Positions 36,311 to 46,299 are shown, counted from the first letter of the stretch. The stretch: 64,000 nucleotides of DNA from Prevotella sp. (GCA_017417465.1 JAFPZD010000250.1:18346-82345), one strand, 5' to 3'. Translations and numbers: made by a program. Notes: generated from the sequence alone by a model not told the origin.

Positions 36311-39300
36311 ATGACTCAACAGACCGACATTTTCATGCCTTTCGGGGTGGCAGAACACGACGAAGCACTGCTCACATCACTGCTCAACAGCCCTGCCATC
36401 CGACATATCGTACTGCTCACCGACCAGCCGACGAGTAACCACCACGACGCCACGGAGACGCTGGTGCTTCCTGGGCGCATCGCCGCCACAGCATCGCTAC
36501 GCCTGATAGCCGCTCAGAGCGAGGCCGACTACGTATGCCTTGTCACCAAATCCACGCCGCTGCAGCTTGGCGAAGGGTCCATCGAGCGTCTGCTCCGCGT
36601 GGCTACCGACAGTGGTGCAGCAATGGTCTACGCCGACTATCTTGAGAGGGAGGAGGAAGGAATAAAGAAGCATCCTGTCATTGACTACCAGACAGGGGCT
36701 GTCCGTGACGACTTCGACTTCGGACCCCTGCTGTTCGTTCGTGGCGACCTGCTGCGGCAGTGGGCACGCGAGGCTGACGGCGACTGGCAGTATGCTGGGC
36801 TCTACGACTTGCGTCTCTTCCTCAGCCGACAGGGCGAGTTGCTCCACCTGAACGAATTCCTCTACACCGTAGTCAACGACGACCAACGCCTGTCGGGCGA
36901 GAAGCAGTTCGACTACGTGAATCCGGCCAACCGCGACGTGCAGATTGAGATGGAGCAGGTGTGCACACGCCACCTGGCTGCCATCGGAGCCAAGCTCGAC
37001 ACATCGAGCCCGCTGACCGTCGACTTCGACGAACAGCCCTTCAACGTGGAGGCATCGGTCGTCATTCCTGTCTACAACCGTGCACGTACCATTGCCGACG
37101 CTGTGAACAGCGCCCTCAGCCAGCAGGCTTCGTTTGGCTTCAACGTCATCGTCGTCGACAACCACTCCACCGACGGCACCAGCGAATTGCTCGCCAACAT
37201 CGCCGACGAGCGTCTCATCGTCATCACCCCTGAGCGCCACGACTTGGGCATAGGTGGCTGTTGGAACGCTGCCATCAACAACGCTGCCTGCGGTCGCTTC
37301 GCCGTGCAGCTCGACAGCGACGACCTCTACGCTTCGCCACACACACTGCAGCGCATCGTCGACGAGTTCCGCCGACAGAAGTGCGCCATGGTCGTCGGCA
37401 GCTACCGCATGTGCGACTTCCAGCTGCAGACGCTGCCGCCAGGACTCATCGCCCACCGTGAGTGGACCGACGAGAACGGGCCAAACAACGCCCTGCGCAT
37501 CAACGGTCTTGGCGCCCCACGCGCCTTCTTCACACCACTGTTGCGCGAGCTACAGCTGCCCAACACCAGCTATGGCGAAGACTATGCCATGGGCCTCGCC
37601 TTCTCACGCCAGTATCGCATCGGGCGCATCTACGACGAGCTCTACCTCTGCCGACGCTGGGATGGCAACAGCGACGCCGCCCTCAGCCAAGAGCGCATCA
37701 ACGCCAACAACCTCTACAAGGACCGCCTACGCACCATAGAGATTAAGGCCCGCCAGCAGCTAAACACCCAACGCACCACACGCGACACGACTCGCTTCTC
37801 AATCCCCAATCTTCAGTCTTCGCCTCTCTCACGCTACTTCGACCGCCAGCTGCGAACGTGGCCAGCCACCTGCCAGCGCTATCGCGACCTGACAAAGGTG
37901 GAGACGCGCGAACTCGTGGCCGACGCCTTCACCTTCGTGGCCCAGCATAACCCTGCACGCATCCGTTCAACAGGTGCCGACATCAGCAAGGAGGCACTCG
38001 CCGCACGCCCCTGCTTCCTCTGCCGTGACAACAGGCCCACAGAACAGCTGACAAAGCCCCTCGGCAGTGGCTTCGAACTACTGGTGAACCCCTACCCCAT
38101 CCTGCCGATGCATTTCACCATTGCAGCCACAAAGCACCAGCCACAGCAGGTGCGTGGCATGTACAGCGAGATGCTGCGGCTACTGAAGACTTACCCAGAG
38201 CTGACCGTCTTCTACAACGGACCGCTCTGCGGAGCCTCCGCACCTGACCATGCCCACCTGCAGGCAGCCATCACCACCGGTCGCGACGGCGACAGCCTGC
38301 TGCCCCTGCAACGCCAGTGGCAACGCCTGCAGCACAACCTCGACACCATTATCGAGGGCGACGACGGCTCCTCGCTGAACGTTGTCAACGACTACCCATG
38401 CGCATGCCTGGCCATCCGTGCCAAGAGCAGCACGCAGAGCCAACAACTCTTCGCCCTCCTTTATAATGAGATGACAATTGCCAAGGGACAAAGCGAGCCT
38501 ATGATGAACGTGCTCTGCTGGCAACAGGCCGACGAGTTGCTCACCATCGTGTTCCCACGACAGAAGCATCGTCCAGACTGCTACTACCAGAGCGACACCC
38601 CACTCATGGTCAGTCCTGGTGCACTCGACATGGCAGGCCTGATTATCACGCCACGACAGGAGGACTACAGCCGTCTCACAGCACAGCAGGCACAGGCCAT
38701 CATCCATGAGTGTGCACTCACGGCACCTGCCCTTCAGGCACTTGTCGACCGTCTGCGTCAGACGGCCACAAAGCCACACTACACCTCGTTCTACATCGAC
38801 GAGCCGCAGGTCAGCGTTGGCATCGTCAGCGCCGAAAGCATCGACTTCGTGCTCAACGGCAGCTATCAGGTTAAAGGCGAGACGGTCAGCGGACGCCATA
38901 CCGTCGCCGTCAGCGAGGGGGCTCTCCTCTGGCGTGGGCAGCAGTACCGTGAGCTGCGCTTCACACCACTGGCCACAAGCACCTCGTCGTTCACCCTCGA
39001 CGACGTCACCATCGGCGTAGGGTTCCACTGGGAGCGCCACGAAGCACAGACTTTCCACGGGGTGCTACACCTCGTCGTCGAGTCCGACCGCGTGCAGGCC
39101 ATCAACGAGCTACCCGTAGAGCAGTACCTCGAGAGCGTCATCTCAAGCGAGATGAGCGCCACCTCGTCGGCAGAGCTTCTCAAGGCCCACGCCGTCATCT
39201 CACGCTCATGGCTTCTGGTGCAGATGAAGCACCGTGAGGAGCGCGCACGACGAAAGGGCGAGAGCAGCTTCTTCTCGTTCATCAAGAAAGACGACGAACT

Positions 39301-40021
39301 GCTGAGATGGTACGACCGCGAAGAGCACACACTCTTCGACGTCTGCGCCGACGACCACTGCCAGCGCTACCAGGGCATCACGCGTGCCTATAGCCCAGCC
39401 GTCAGCGAGGCCGTACGCGCCACACGCGGACAGGTGCTGCAATACGACGGCCAGCTCTGCGACGCACGCTTCTCGAAGTGCTGTGGCGGGCGCACCGAGG
39501 AGTTCCAGTATTGCTGGGACGACACGCCAAAGCCCTACCTCGTCTCCGTACAAGATCCCTTCTGCAACACACGCGACCGCAAGGTCCTCGCGCAGGTGCT
39601 CAACGACTACGATCAGGAGACGCCCGACTTCTACCAGTGGCGCGTCGACTACACGCAGGAGCAGCTCAGCGAGCTCGTCAGCCGTAAGCTGAAGATGGAC
39701 TTCGGCACCATCACCGACCTCGTACCACTCGACCGAGGAAAGAGCGGGCGCATCTGGCGTCTGAAGATCGTGGGCACCAACCGCACCTTCACCATCGGCA
39801 AGGAGCTCGAGATACGACGCGCACTCTCCGAGACTCACCTTTACAGCTCAGCCTTCGACGTCGAGAAACGCGCCGGTCACTTCATCCTCAACGGCCACGG
39901 CTGGGGACACGGCGTAGGCCTCTGCCAGATTGGCGCTGCCATGATGGGCGAACGTGGCTATAGCTATAGCGACATCCTCCTCTACTATTACCGTGGAGCA
40001 CAGATCTCCAAAGTCTACTGA
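36311..40021 (+). CDS. Three-part fusion: glycosyltransferase - DUF4922 - SpoIID/LytB
   Basis: A 1236-residue protein without a signal peptide. Residues 1-240 resemble a degenerate GT-A domain. Residues of about 243-470 are a GT2 glycosyltransferase ([13 protein letters not shown], DxD-type LDSDDLY near 334). About 510-840 is DUF4922, with a GalT/HIT-branch motif DHAHLQA near 645-651, as in nucleotide phosphorylases. About 853-1236 is a SpoIID/LytB domain ([27 protein letters not shown]). SpoIID domains elsewhere cut denuded peptidoglycan strands. Residues 496-505 ([10 protein letters not shown]) come from a 7-bp array at the junction between parts. It is divergent from the uronate kinase cassette and may belong to the same envelope-sugar pathway. 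Confidence 0.85.
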   Translation: MTQQTDIFMPFGVAEHDEALLTSLLNSPAIRHIVLLTDQPTSNHHDATETLVLPGRIAATASLRLIAAQSEADYVCLVTKSTPLQLGEGSIERLLRVATDSGAAMVYADYLEREEEGIKKHPVIDYQTGAVRDDFDFGPLLFVRGDLLRQWAREADGDWQYAGLYDLRLFLSRQGELLHLNEFLYTVVNDDQRLSGEKQFDYVNPANRDVQIEMEQVCTRHLAAIGAKLDTSSPLTVDFDEQPFNVEASVVIPVYNRARTIADAVNSALSQQASFGFNVIVVDNHSTDGTSELLANIADERLIVITPERHDLGIGGCWNAAINNAACGRFAVQLDSDDLYASPHTLQRIVDEFRRQKCAMVVGSYRMCDFQLQTLPPGLIAHREWTDENGPNNALRINGLGAPRAFFTPLLRELQLPNTSYGEDYAMGLAFSRQYRIGRIYDELYLCRRWDGNSDAALSQERINANNLYKDRLRTIEIKARQQLNTQRTTRDTTRFSIPNLQSSPLSRYFDRQLRTWPATCQRYRDLTKVETRELVADAFTFVAQHNPARIRSTGADISKEALAARPCFLCRDNRPTEQLTKPLGSGFELLVNPYPILPMHFTIAATKHQPQQVRGMYSEMLRLLKTYPELTVFYNGPLCGASAPDHAHLQAAITTGRDGDSLLPLQRQWQRLQHNLDTIIEGDDGSSLNVVNDYPCACLAIRAKSSTQSQQLFALLYNEMTIAKGQSEPMMNVLCWQQADELLTIVFPRQKHRPDCYYQSDTPLMVSPGALDMAGLIITPRQEDYSRLTAQQAQAIIHECALTAPALQALVDRLRQTATKPHYTSFYIDEPQVSVGIVSAESIDFVLNGSYQVKGETVSGRHTVAVSEGALLWRGQQYRELRFTPLATSTSSFTLDDVTIGVGFHWERHEAQTFHGVLHLVVESDRVQAINELPVEQYLESVISSEMSATSSAELLKAHAVISRSWLLVQMKHREERARRKGESSFFSFIKKDDELLRWYDREEHTLFDVCADDHCQRYQGITRAYSPAVSEAVRATRGQVLQYDGQLCDARFSKCCGGRTEEFQYCWDDTPKPYLVSVQDPFCNTRDRKVLAQVLNDYDQETPDFYQWRVDYTQEQLSELVSRKLKMDFGTITDLVPLDRGKSGRIWRLKIVGTNRTFTIGKELEIRRALSETHLYSSAFDVEKRAGHFILNGHGWGHGVGLCQIGAAMMGERGYSYSDILLYYYRGAQISKVY

Positions 40022-40045
40022 ATACGTGTGACGCAGATTCACACT

Positions 40046-40080
40046 GAAGTGCCACTTCCCGACCCGAGAAGTGGCACTTC
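40046..40080 (+). terminator. 13-bp hairpin after the fusion gene, within a short repeat
   Basis: Arms 40046-40058 and 40068-40080 (GAAGTGCCACTTC / GAAGTGGCACTTC) pair around a 9-nt loop. A third degenerate copy follows to about 40130. There is no T-run, so termination is possible rather than proven. Confidence 0.5.
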
Positions 40081-40169
40081 CTAACCTGGGAAGTGTCCCT
40101 TCGCCACTTTCGAACCGGCACTTCGTCCGAACAGCCTATAGCAAAAGAGCAACTTTCCCCCGCTTTTTC

Positions 40170-40200
40170 TTGCCAATTCCAGAAATAATTCGTACCTTTG
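40170..40200 (+). promoter_or_regulatory. Promoter of the AmpG-like transporter gene
   Basis: TTG at 40170-40172 and TACCTTTG at 40193-40200 with a 20-nt spacer. The leader is about 75 nt. Confidence 0.75.
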
Positions 40201-40283
40201 CCCACAAATTGCGCCGTTCAGTCGGACTTGCGCCGTAGAATTAACAAATTCTTATACCCCGTAAACGATTAAGAATCAGTGTT

Positions 40284-41600
40284 ATGAAGCAACAGAGGAA
40301 CCCATGGTCGTGGATACCGACCCTTTACATAGCTGAAGGACTGCCCAACGTCATCGTAATGACCGTAGCCGTAGTGATGTACATGCAGTTAGGGCTCACC
40401 GACACCGAGATAGGCCTCTACACCTCGTGGCTCGGCCTGCCATGGGTCATCAAGCCGCTGTGGAGCCCCTTCGTCGACCTTTACAAGACGAAGCGCTGGT
40501 GGGTGCTCGCCATGCAGCTGCTCCTCGGCTCGTCGCTGGCAGGCGTCGCCTTCACCCTGAACACGCCGCTATGGTTCCAGGGCACCATGTGCTGCTTCTT
40601 CCTGATGGCCTTTTCAAGTGCCACCCACGACATCGCCGCCGACGGTTACTATATGCTTGAGCTCGACGAACACCGCCAGGCTCTCTTCGTCGGCATCCGC
40701 AACACGTTCTACCGCATTGCCGTCATCTTCGGTAACGGTGTCCTTGTCCCTGTGGCCGGCATGCTCCAGATTGTCTACCGCAATCAGAAAGCCTTCACCT
40801 GGAGCCTTGTCTTCTTCGGCATGGCAGGCCTGTTCATAGCCATCTGGCTCTACCACGCCTACATCATGCCACGCCCAGCTGCCGACAAGCCCCACGACAC
40901 CAGTGTAAGTGAGGTGGTGAAGGGCATCGGCCAGATGTTCTCGTCGTTCTTCCACAAGCTGCCGCCACGCGGCATGCTCTTCGCGTTGCTCTTCCTCATG
41001 CTCTACCGCTTCCCTGAGGCTCTGCTGACGAAGATGAGCGCCACCTTCCTCATGCGCCCAGGCAGTGAGGGAGGCCTCGGCCTCTCACCACAGGAGTTCG
41101 GCCTCGCTAACGGCACAGTGGGCCTCATTGGCCTGCTCCTCGGCGGCATCGTCGGTGGGTGGCTCGCCAGCCGCGACGGTCTCAAGCGGTGGCTATGGCC
41201 CATGGTCTGCGCCATCACCCTCCCTGACATCGTCTACGTGCTCATGAGTTTCCTCATGCCCTCCAACCTGCTGCTCATCAGCGTCTGCCTCTTCATCGAG
41301 CAGTTCGGCTACGGCCTCGGCTTCACAGCACTTACCCTCTACATGCTCTACTTCTCCATGGGCGCCTTCAAGACGTCACACTACGCCTTCTGCACAGCCA
41401 TCTCCTACCTCGGACTCATGCTCCCTGGCATGCTCTCAGGCTACCTGAAGGATGCCGTCGGCTACCGCACATTCTTCCTCCTCGTCATGGCTTTCTGTGC
41501 CGTCACCTTCATCGTCACCGCTCTCATCAACATCGACCCAGCCTTCGGCAAGAAGAGCCCTGTCGACAGTACAGAAAGCGACGTCGAGGAGCAGGCATAG
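40284..41600 (+). CDS. MFS transporter, AmpG-like
   Basis: A 438-residue protein with 12 predicted membrane helices. The N-terminal segment LYIAEGLPNVIV and the loop PLWSPFVDLYKTKRWW match the AmpG-like branch of the major facilitator family, which imports muropeptides (GlcNAc-anhydroMurNAc peptides). It follows a gene with a SpoIID domain that may act on peptidoglycan, which supports cell-wall recycling, but substrate is inferred. Confidence 0.85.
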   Translation: MKQQRNPWSWIPTLYIAEGLPNVIVMTVAVVMYMQLGLTDTEIGLYTSWLGLPWVIKPLWSPFVDLYKTKRWWVLAMQLLLGSSLAGVAFTLNTPLWFQGTMCCFFLMAFSSATHDIAADGYYMLELDEHRQALFVGIRNTFYRIAVIFGNGVLVPVAGMLQIVYRNQKAFTWSLVFFGMAGLFIAIWLYHAYIMPRPAADKPHDTSVSEVVKGIGQMFSSFFHKLPPRGMLFALLFLMLYRFPEALLTKMSATFLMRPGSEGGLGLSPQEFGLANGTVGLIGLLLGGIVGGWLASRDGLKRWLWPMVCAITLPDIVYVLMSFLMPSNLLLISVCLFIEQFGYGLGFTALTLYMLYFSMGAFKTSHYAFCTAISYLGLMLPGMLSGYLKDAVGYRTFFLLVMAFCAVTFIVTALINIDPAFGKKSPVDSTESDVEEQA

Positions 41601-41655
41601 GAATTTCCCTAACAAAAAATAGGCATTTCTCCTTTGCAGAACGCAAAAAAATGCG

Positions 41656-41663
41656 TACCTTTG
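41656..41663 (+). promoter_or_regulatory. -7 element of the lipoprotein gene
   Basis: Reads TACCTTTG, 30 bp before the chosen start and inside the longer open frame, so the upstream ATG at 41634 is not used. Confidence 0.72.
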
Positions 41664-41693
41664 CACCAGAAACCTCTTAACAACATGCACCTT

Positions 41694-42374
41694 ATGAAGA
41701 ATATCTACCATTACCTCGTAATCGCAGCCACCATCCTGACGGCCACGACGGTCCTTACCAGCTGCGAAGAAGAAGACGACTACATCGCACAGCAGCTACG
41801 CAATGCCGACTGGCAGGGTTACGTAGGCGCCTATTACAGCGACCGTTGGAACCTCAGCGGCTCAGAGTATGCCACCGTAATGCACTTCTCGTCGAAGGGC
41901 GAGTATTACACCAGCGGTCGTGGCGAAGAGCTCAACTACAACACGCGCTCACCCCATCGCGACTATGCCTACTGCACCTTCAAGTGGTTCATCGTCGACG
42001 GTGAGATCACCCTCATCTACGACGACTCAAAGTGGAACCCCATCTACATCATTGACTACGGCATCAACAGCAACCGCTTCTGGGGCTACATCTACGACGG
42101 CAGCAGCCGGCGCATCAAGTTCGACTTCGAGAACACCAACTACGATGACTGGGGCTACTACGGCCACACGGGCAGCTACGGCGACTTCTACGACCAGAAC
42201 TACTACTGGTCGCGCAAACGCACCGATAACACAACGGAGAACATCGCCCCCAATGGCTCTACCGAGGCAATCCCCCTCATCGACCGTACCGCCCTCGTAC
42301 GCCAGGAGAGTGGTGTCGCCGATGCCGTCAGCATCGCCAGCGGCTCCTTTGCCAAAGCCATGCAAGACTGGTGA
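41694..42374 (+). CDS. Small surface or periplasmic lipoprotein of unknown function
   Basis: Start at 41694 (MKNIYHYL); ATG 41685 is also possible. The signal peptide ends in a lipobox VLTSC, followed by an acidic EEEDD stretch, which favours export to the surface in Bacteroidota. The mature part (about 205 residues) is rich in Tyr, Trp and Gly and looks like a small beta-barrel or lipocalin-like fold (YSDRWNLSG, KWFIVDGEITLIYDD). No family is recognised with confidence. Confidence 0.7.
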   Translation: MKNIYHYLVIAATILTATTVLTSCEEEDDYIAQQLRNADWQGYVGAYYSDRWNLSGSEYATVMHFSSKGEYYTSGRGEELNYNTRSPHRDYAYCTFKWFIVDGEITLIYDDSKWNPIYIIDYGINSNRFWGYIYDGSSRRIKFDFENTNYDDWGYYGHTGSYGDFYDQNYYWSRKRTDNTTENIAPNGSTEAIPLIDRTALVRQESGVADAVSIASGSFAKAMQDW

Positions 42375-42447
42375 TTCAGGGCTTAATGCATAATCCGAAA
42401 TGAATCATTGAAAAAATCAATCTAATCATCTCAAATCTTAAATCAAC

Positions 42448-42687
42448 ATGGGTATTATTCTTAGTATTATTCTCGGATGTCTCGCTGGCTTCTGCGCTGG
42501 CAAGTTAATGAAAGGCGGTGGCTTCGGCCTCATCATGAACCTGCTCCTCGGACTCTTCGGAGGTGCACTTGGCGGGTGGCTTTTCTCCCTCCTCGGCATT
42601 GAGTGGGGCGGAATCCTCGGACAGCTCGGCACGGCCATCGTAGGTGCCGTCCTCATCCTCTGGATTGCCTCGCTGCTTAAAAAGTAA
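42448..42687 (+). CDS. GlsB/YeaQ/YmgE-family membrane protein
   Basis: A 79-residue protein, nearly all hydrophobic, with three Gly-rich helices and the family pattern GxxAGxxAGKLMKGGG...GxxGGxxGGWLFSLLG. These transglycosylase-associated stress proteins sit in the inner membrane; the molecular role is unknown. A terminator follows at 42744. Confidence 0.88.
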   Translation: MGIILSIILGCLAGFCAGKLMKGGGFGLIMNLLLGLFGGALGGWLFSLLGIEWGGILGQLGTAIVGAVLILWIASLLKK

Positions 42688-42743
42688 GGTTCTTTACAGC
42701 ACTACAAAACGTCCTTTGCCCACTCAGGGCGACGTTACCATGC

Positions 42744-42783
42744 AACCTACACTCAGGGCGATGTCCTGGGTGTAGGTTTTTAT
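42744..42783 (+). terminator. Rho-independent terminator after the YeaQ-like gene
   Basis: Arms 42744-42757 and 42765-42778 (AACCTACACTCAGG with CCTGGGTGTAGGTT, one G-T pair) are followed by TTTT. Confidence 0.85.
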
Positions 42784-42867
42784 ATTCAACTTCCGCATAT
42801 TTGAAAACGACCACAGATTACGCAGATTAAACCCAAATTGGTCATTAGAAACAATAACCGTAAGAGA

Positions 42868-42969
42868 CCCCCTCGCTCGGCTTTGCCGCTTCGCTCTGCG
42901 AAGAACCCTTCCTGTAGGAGGGGGATAAGTTACCTTATCCGCTGAAGGTCTATCTTATCCCCCTCCTAC
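42868..42969. repeat. Intergenic cassette with 16-bp inverted ends
   Basis: GTAGGAGGGGGATAAG (42914-42929) and its complement (42954-42969) flank 24 nt, preceded by CCCCCTCGCTCGGCTTTGCC. It resembles the palindromic cassette in the GH2 gene but here lies outside genes. Confidence 0.7.
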
Positions 42970-43279
42970 TTTAAACCCTCTAACGATGAACACCACAGCC
43001 AGAGAACAATGCGCAGCCGCGGAGAACATTACCGCGAACACTGCCCCTGACGGGCCATCGGGCGGCCACTGTCTGATGCCTCGGCATCGGCTGTGCAGAA
43101 CTTGCGAAACTTCTATAAGTTTATTGACGAGATAATTTAATCCTTCACTTTTGGTGTATGTGTCTGTGTATTAGGAGAATATGGTGAAGGGTTCGTTTCG
43201 TGTGTTCTGCCCTTGGCGAACAGGTGGCTTCTGGGTAGTTGACAAGGGCCCGTTGCTATCATTATTTTTGTTCTTAACT

Positions 43280-43347
43280 GAAAAACATCCTGCATACCCT
43301 GCACATCCTGCACGTGTAGGGTATGCAGGGTATGCAGGATGTTTTTC
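43280..43347. repeat. 9-bp-unit hairpin with conserved flank
   Basis: Units TGCATACCC and TGCACATCC face GGGTATGCA units. The stem begins GAAAAACATCC and ends GGATGTTTTTC. The flank TTCTTAACTG directly before it recurs, inverted, beside the hairpin at 55843. Confidence 0.88.
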
Positions 43348-43360
43348 GTTTTATTCTCGG

Positions 43361-43432
43361 GTTTTGCGGGTTTATTCTCGGGTTTTACGATTCTATTCTC
43401 GGGTTTTACGATTCTATTCTCGGGAATTAGAC
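43361..43432. repeat. 21-bp tandem repeat (TATTCTCGGGTTTTACGATTC)
   Basis: Three to four units with the core TTCTCGGGTTTTACGA. The same core recurs at 55694-55790. Confidence 0.85.
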
Positions 43433-43440
43433 TCGCAAGT

Positions 43441-43566
43441 CATAGGTTTACGACCTGCAAACGGCATACTTACGACCTGTAAATGGCATACTTACGACCT
43501 GTAAACGGCATACTTACGACCTGTAAACGGCATACTTACGACCCGTAAATGGCATACTTACGACCC
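43441..43566. repeat. 22-bp tandem repeat, about 5.5 copies
   Basis: Unit CATACTTACGACCTGTAAACGG, with the first copy at 24 bp and the last partial. Units abut with no unique spacers, so it is not CRISPR. The remaining gap (42970-43279 and 43567-43827) contains no gene I can support. Confidence 0.9.
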
Positions 43567-43827
43567 AATGCCATAGGCATCGGCTGTGCCCTCAATGGCG
43601 AGAAAAACGCAATAGGGTTGACCAAACCCTTCACCGTAACTGTCAGGTATATAAGCGTATACGTCGAAAGTGAAAGTTTTAATGATTTTGCCCAAAAACT
43701 ATTATAAGTTGTCGCGTACCTAAAGGCACGCTCGTCACTACAACCCTCAAATACCAGCCATTCTTGCGTCCCGTTGGTAGCAAGCGACAAGGTCGAGCGG
43801 AAATGGCTGGCTACGAAAATCTGATGC

Positions 43828-43859
43828 AAAAAAAAATCCCGCTCTTGGTTTGAGCGGGA
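43828..43859 (-). terminator. Rho-independent terminator of the sigma factor gene
   Basis: Stem TCCCGCTC (43837-43844) with GAGCGGGA (43852-43859). On the minus strand the stem is followed by a run of nine T (43828-43836). It lies 88 bp after the sigma gene stop. Confidence 0.9.
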
Positions 43860-43946
43860 AACATGTTGTCGGTCAGAAACATGTCAGCAGTTTGAGAAAG
43901 TGATGTGGACGCAAATTAGCGTCAACATCACAAACCATCGCGCAAG

Positions 43947-44819
43947 TTATCCGAGATATTTCATCAGCACGCGGGCATAGCCACTGTCGCGAAGCTTAGC
44001 AATGCTCTTCTCGCGAATCTGGCGCACACGCTCGCGGGTGAGCCCCATCTCGGTGCCAATCTCCTCAAGGCCTTTCTCGTGGCAGCCAATACCGTAGCAC
44101 TCCTTGACGATGCGCAGCTCACGATCCTTGAGGACCTTGCTCAACACATTGTCGAGGTCGCTGGTAAGCGACTCGAAATCAACCTGACGGTCAGTACGCG
44201 AGTCGTCGCCCGAAGCCAGCAGGTCGGCCATGGAATTGTCATCATCGTCGCCAAAGGGGGCATCGATGCTCATGTGGTGGGAGTCGGCCTTCATCGACTG
44301 CTCGATCTTCTCGTCGTCGACACCAGTAAGCTCGGCAAGCTCCAGCACCGAGGGTCGACGCTGGTGCTCCTGCTCGAAGCGGTTGATTTCCTGATTGATT
44401 TTGCTCAGCGCACCGCTCTGGTTCAAGGGCAGTCGCACGATGCGGCTCTGCTCGGCAATAGCCTGCAGGATGCTCTGGCGAATCCACCAGACGGCATACG
44501 AAATGAACTTGAAGCCACGGGTCTCGTCGAACTTCTCGGCAGCCTTGATCAGGCCAATATTGCCCTCGTCGATAAGGTCGGTAAGCGAGAGTCCCTGATG
44601 CTGATACTGCTTGGCGACACTGACCACAAAACGCAGATTGGCACTAACGAGTTTCTCCTTGGCACGCTCGCCCTCGAGTCCGCCACGACGGACGGCCTGT
44701 GCCAGCTCGATTTCCTCGTCGACAGTCACGAGTGGCTGACGGCCAATTTCTACCAAATACTTGTCGAGCGCCTCGCTCGAACGGTTCGTAATGCTCTTCT
44801 GAATTTTTAGTTGTCTCAT
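43947..44819 (-). CDS. rpoD: Primary RNA polymerase sigma factor (sigma-70 family)
   Basis: A 290-residue protein, the short form typical of Bacteroidota. Region 1.2 begins near residue 17 (ALDKYLVEIGRQPLVT). Region 2 includes NIGLIKAAEKFDETRGFKF and SYAVWWIRQSI, which bind core and the -7 element. Region 3 is FEQEHQRRPSVLELAEL. Region 4 has the helix-turn-helix GLEEIGTEMGLTRERVRQI. It should recognise the TTTG/TAnnTTTG promoters seen throughout the window. Its own -7 element is at 44843-44850 and a strong terminator follows. Confidence 0.95.
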   Translation of the reverse strand: MRQLKIQKSITNRSSEALDKYLVEIGRQPLVTVDEEIELAQAVRRGGLEGERAKEKLVSANLRFVVSVAKQYQHQGLSLTDLIDEGNIGLIKAAEKFDETRGFKFISYAVWWIRQSILQAIAEQSRIVRLPLNQSGALSKINQEINRFEQEHQRRPSVLELAELTGVDDEKIEQSMKADSHHMSIDAPFGDDDDNSMADLLASGDDSRTDRQVDFESLTSDLDNVLSKVLKDRELRIVKECYGIGCHEKGLEEIGTEMGLTRERVRQIREKSIAKLRDSGYARVLMKYLG

Positions 44820-44842
44820 ATCCTACTGTCCGAAAAGGGGTG

Positions 44843-44850
44843 CAAAGTTA
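44843..44850 (-). promoter_or_regulatory. -7 element of the sigma factor gene
   Basis: Reads TAACTTTG on the minus strand, 23 bp before the ATG. A housekeeping form, so the sigma factor probably transcribes its own gene. Confidence 0.75.
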
Positions 44851-45001
44851 CAAATTTCCTACGGAAAAAACGAATGCATGGGTACAACAATTAACCTTTT
44901 TTATTGTACAGATACCTATATATAAGGTTTTTTAAATCTAAAGATGGCCATTGCGGAAGATTTTTCTCAAAATCAGTCAGTTCTGGTTTTGCGTGTTTTT
45001 T

Positions 45002-45238
45002 CGTACCTCTGACCTACGGTCGAAAGTACTCACGCTCGAAAAAACTCAAAAAAGTTTTGGTTTTTTGCTCGCTTATTCGTACCTTTGACCTACGGTCGAA
45101 AGTACTCACGCTCGAAAAAACTCAAAAAAATTTGGTTTTTTGCTCGCTTATTCGTACCTTTGACCTACGGTCTAAAGTACTCACGCTCGAAAAAACTCAA
45201 AAAAGTTTTGGTTTTTTGCTCGCTTATTCGTACCTTTG
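45002..45238 (+). promoter_or_regulatory. Tandem array of four promoters upstream of agmatine deiminase
   Basis: A 75-76-bp unit is repeated so that -7 elements fall at 45004 (TACCTCTG, degenerate), 45080, 45155 and 45231 (all TACCTTTG). The last three each have TTTG 20 nt upstream. The first three are followed at once by GACCTACGGTC, an inverted repeat that overlaps the expected start site and could be an operator. The fourth lacks it and reads CACCCATG. Open frames through the array are by-products of the repeat. The rest of the gap (44851-45001) is AT-rich and featureless. Confidence 0.85.
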
Positions 45239-45255
45239 CACCCATGTTTCAAAAA

Positions 45256-46299
45256 ATGGAGTACCGACTGCCGGCAGAATGGGAGCCTCAGAGCGGTGTG
45301 CAGCTGACATGGCCGCACGCCAATACCGACTGGGCACCGATGCTCGACGACATCTTAGAAACCTACCGTGAGATGGCCCGCGAGATAGAAAAGCGCGAGC
45401 AGCTGCTCATCGTAGGGCCACCCACCAACGACACATGGGCACGCGACCACGGGTTCATCACGCTGGTGAGTAGCCCATCGCCTGACCAATCGTCAAAAGT
45501 CAGTTCACCAAACAGTGAACCGTCTAATCGCAAATTACTCGATTTCTGCTTCAACGGTTGGGGGGAGAAGTTTCCTGCCGACCTCGACAATGCCATCAAC
45601 CTACGGCTCTATGAAGAGGGCCGTCTGCAGGGTGAATATGTCGACCATCTGGACTTTGTACTCGAAGGCGGTTCGATTGAGAGCGACGGTCGTGGCACCA
45701 TCTTCACCACCTCTGCCTGCCTGCTGGCACCACACCGCAACCAGCCGTTGACACGCCAGCAGATAGAGGAGCGCCTGAAAGACTACCTCTGCGCCAAGCG
45801 CGTGCTATGGATAGACCACGGCCACCTGACAGGCGACGACACCGACGGCCACATTGACACGCTGGTGCGCGTGGCACCTGACGACACCCTGCTCTACGTG
45901 GGTTGCGACGATCCCGATGACGAGCAGTACGACGACTTGCGACGCATGGAGGAGCAGCTTCGCACCTTCCGCACACTGGACGGTCGGCCCTACCGTCTGC
46001 TGCGCCTGCCACTGCCCCACCCCATCTACGACCAATCGCCGGACGATGTGAGCGGGAGCCAGCAGCAAGAGCGCCTGCCAGCCACCTACGCGAACTTCCT
46101 GGTTGTGAATGGCGCCGTACTCTGTCCCACCTACGGGCAGCCTGACCGCGACGCTGAGGCGTTGCGCATCATCGGCGAAGCTTTCCCTGGCCGCGAGATG
46201 GTAGGCATCGACTGCCAGAGCGTGATACGCCAGCACGGCTCGCTCCACTGCTGCACCATGCAGTTCCCAGAAGGCACGATGCAACAAATTGAGAATTGA
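45256..46299 (+). CDS. aguA: Agmatine deiminase
   Basis: Converts agmatine to N-carbamoylputrescine. From the ATG at 45256 (MEYRLPAEW; 45244 is possible) it has 347 residues, with the family motifs TWPHANTDW, ARDHGF, FNGWGEKF, EGGSIESDG and WIDHGHLTGDDTDGHIDT. The catalytic Cys is C332 in GSLHCC. Residues of about 71-92 (SSPSPDQSSKVSSPNSEPSN) are an insertion before the FNGWGEKF motif, probably a decayed array. The C-terminal MQQIEN and stop are supplied by another 7-bp array (46284-46318). Its only promoter is the tandem array just upstream, whose last -7 element ends 17 bp before the ATG, giving a very short leader. Confidence 0.95.
   Translation: MEYRLPAEWEPQSGVQLTWPHANTDWAPMLDDILETYREMAREIEKREQLLIVGPPTNDTWARDHGFITLVSSPSPDQSSKVSSPNSEPSNRKLLDFCFNGWGEKFPADLDNAINLRLYEEGRLQGEYVDHLDFVLEGGSIESDGRGTIFTTSACLLAPHRNQPLTRQQIEERLKDYLCAKRVLWIDHGHLTGDDTDGHIDTLVRVAPDDTLLYVGCDDPDDEQYDDLRRMEEQLRTFRTLDGRPYRLLRLPLPHPIYDQSPDDVSGSQQQERLPATYANFLVVNGAVLCPTYGQPDRDAEALRIIGEAFPGREMVGIDCQSVIRQHGSLHCCTMQFPEGTMQQIEN

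Noticed and set aside
43441-43566. CRISPR-like regular repeats
   Set aside because: Units abut directly with 22-bp period and no unique spacers, and no cas genes are in the window.
43536-43829. Possible small minus-strand gene in the repeat gap
   Set aside because: It begins inside the terminator region and ends in the 22-bp array, with no promoter or family pattern.
44904-45371. Open frames through the tandem promoter array
   Set aside because: The translated repeats (SRSKKLKK) follow the promoter unit, and no family features are present.
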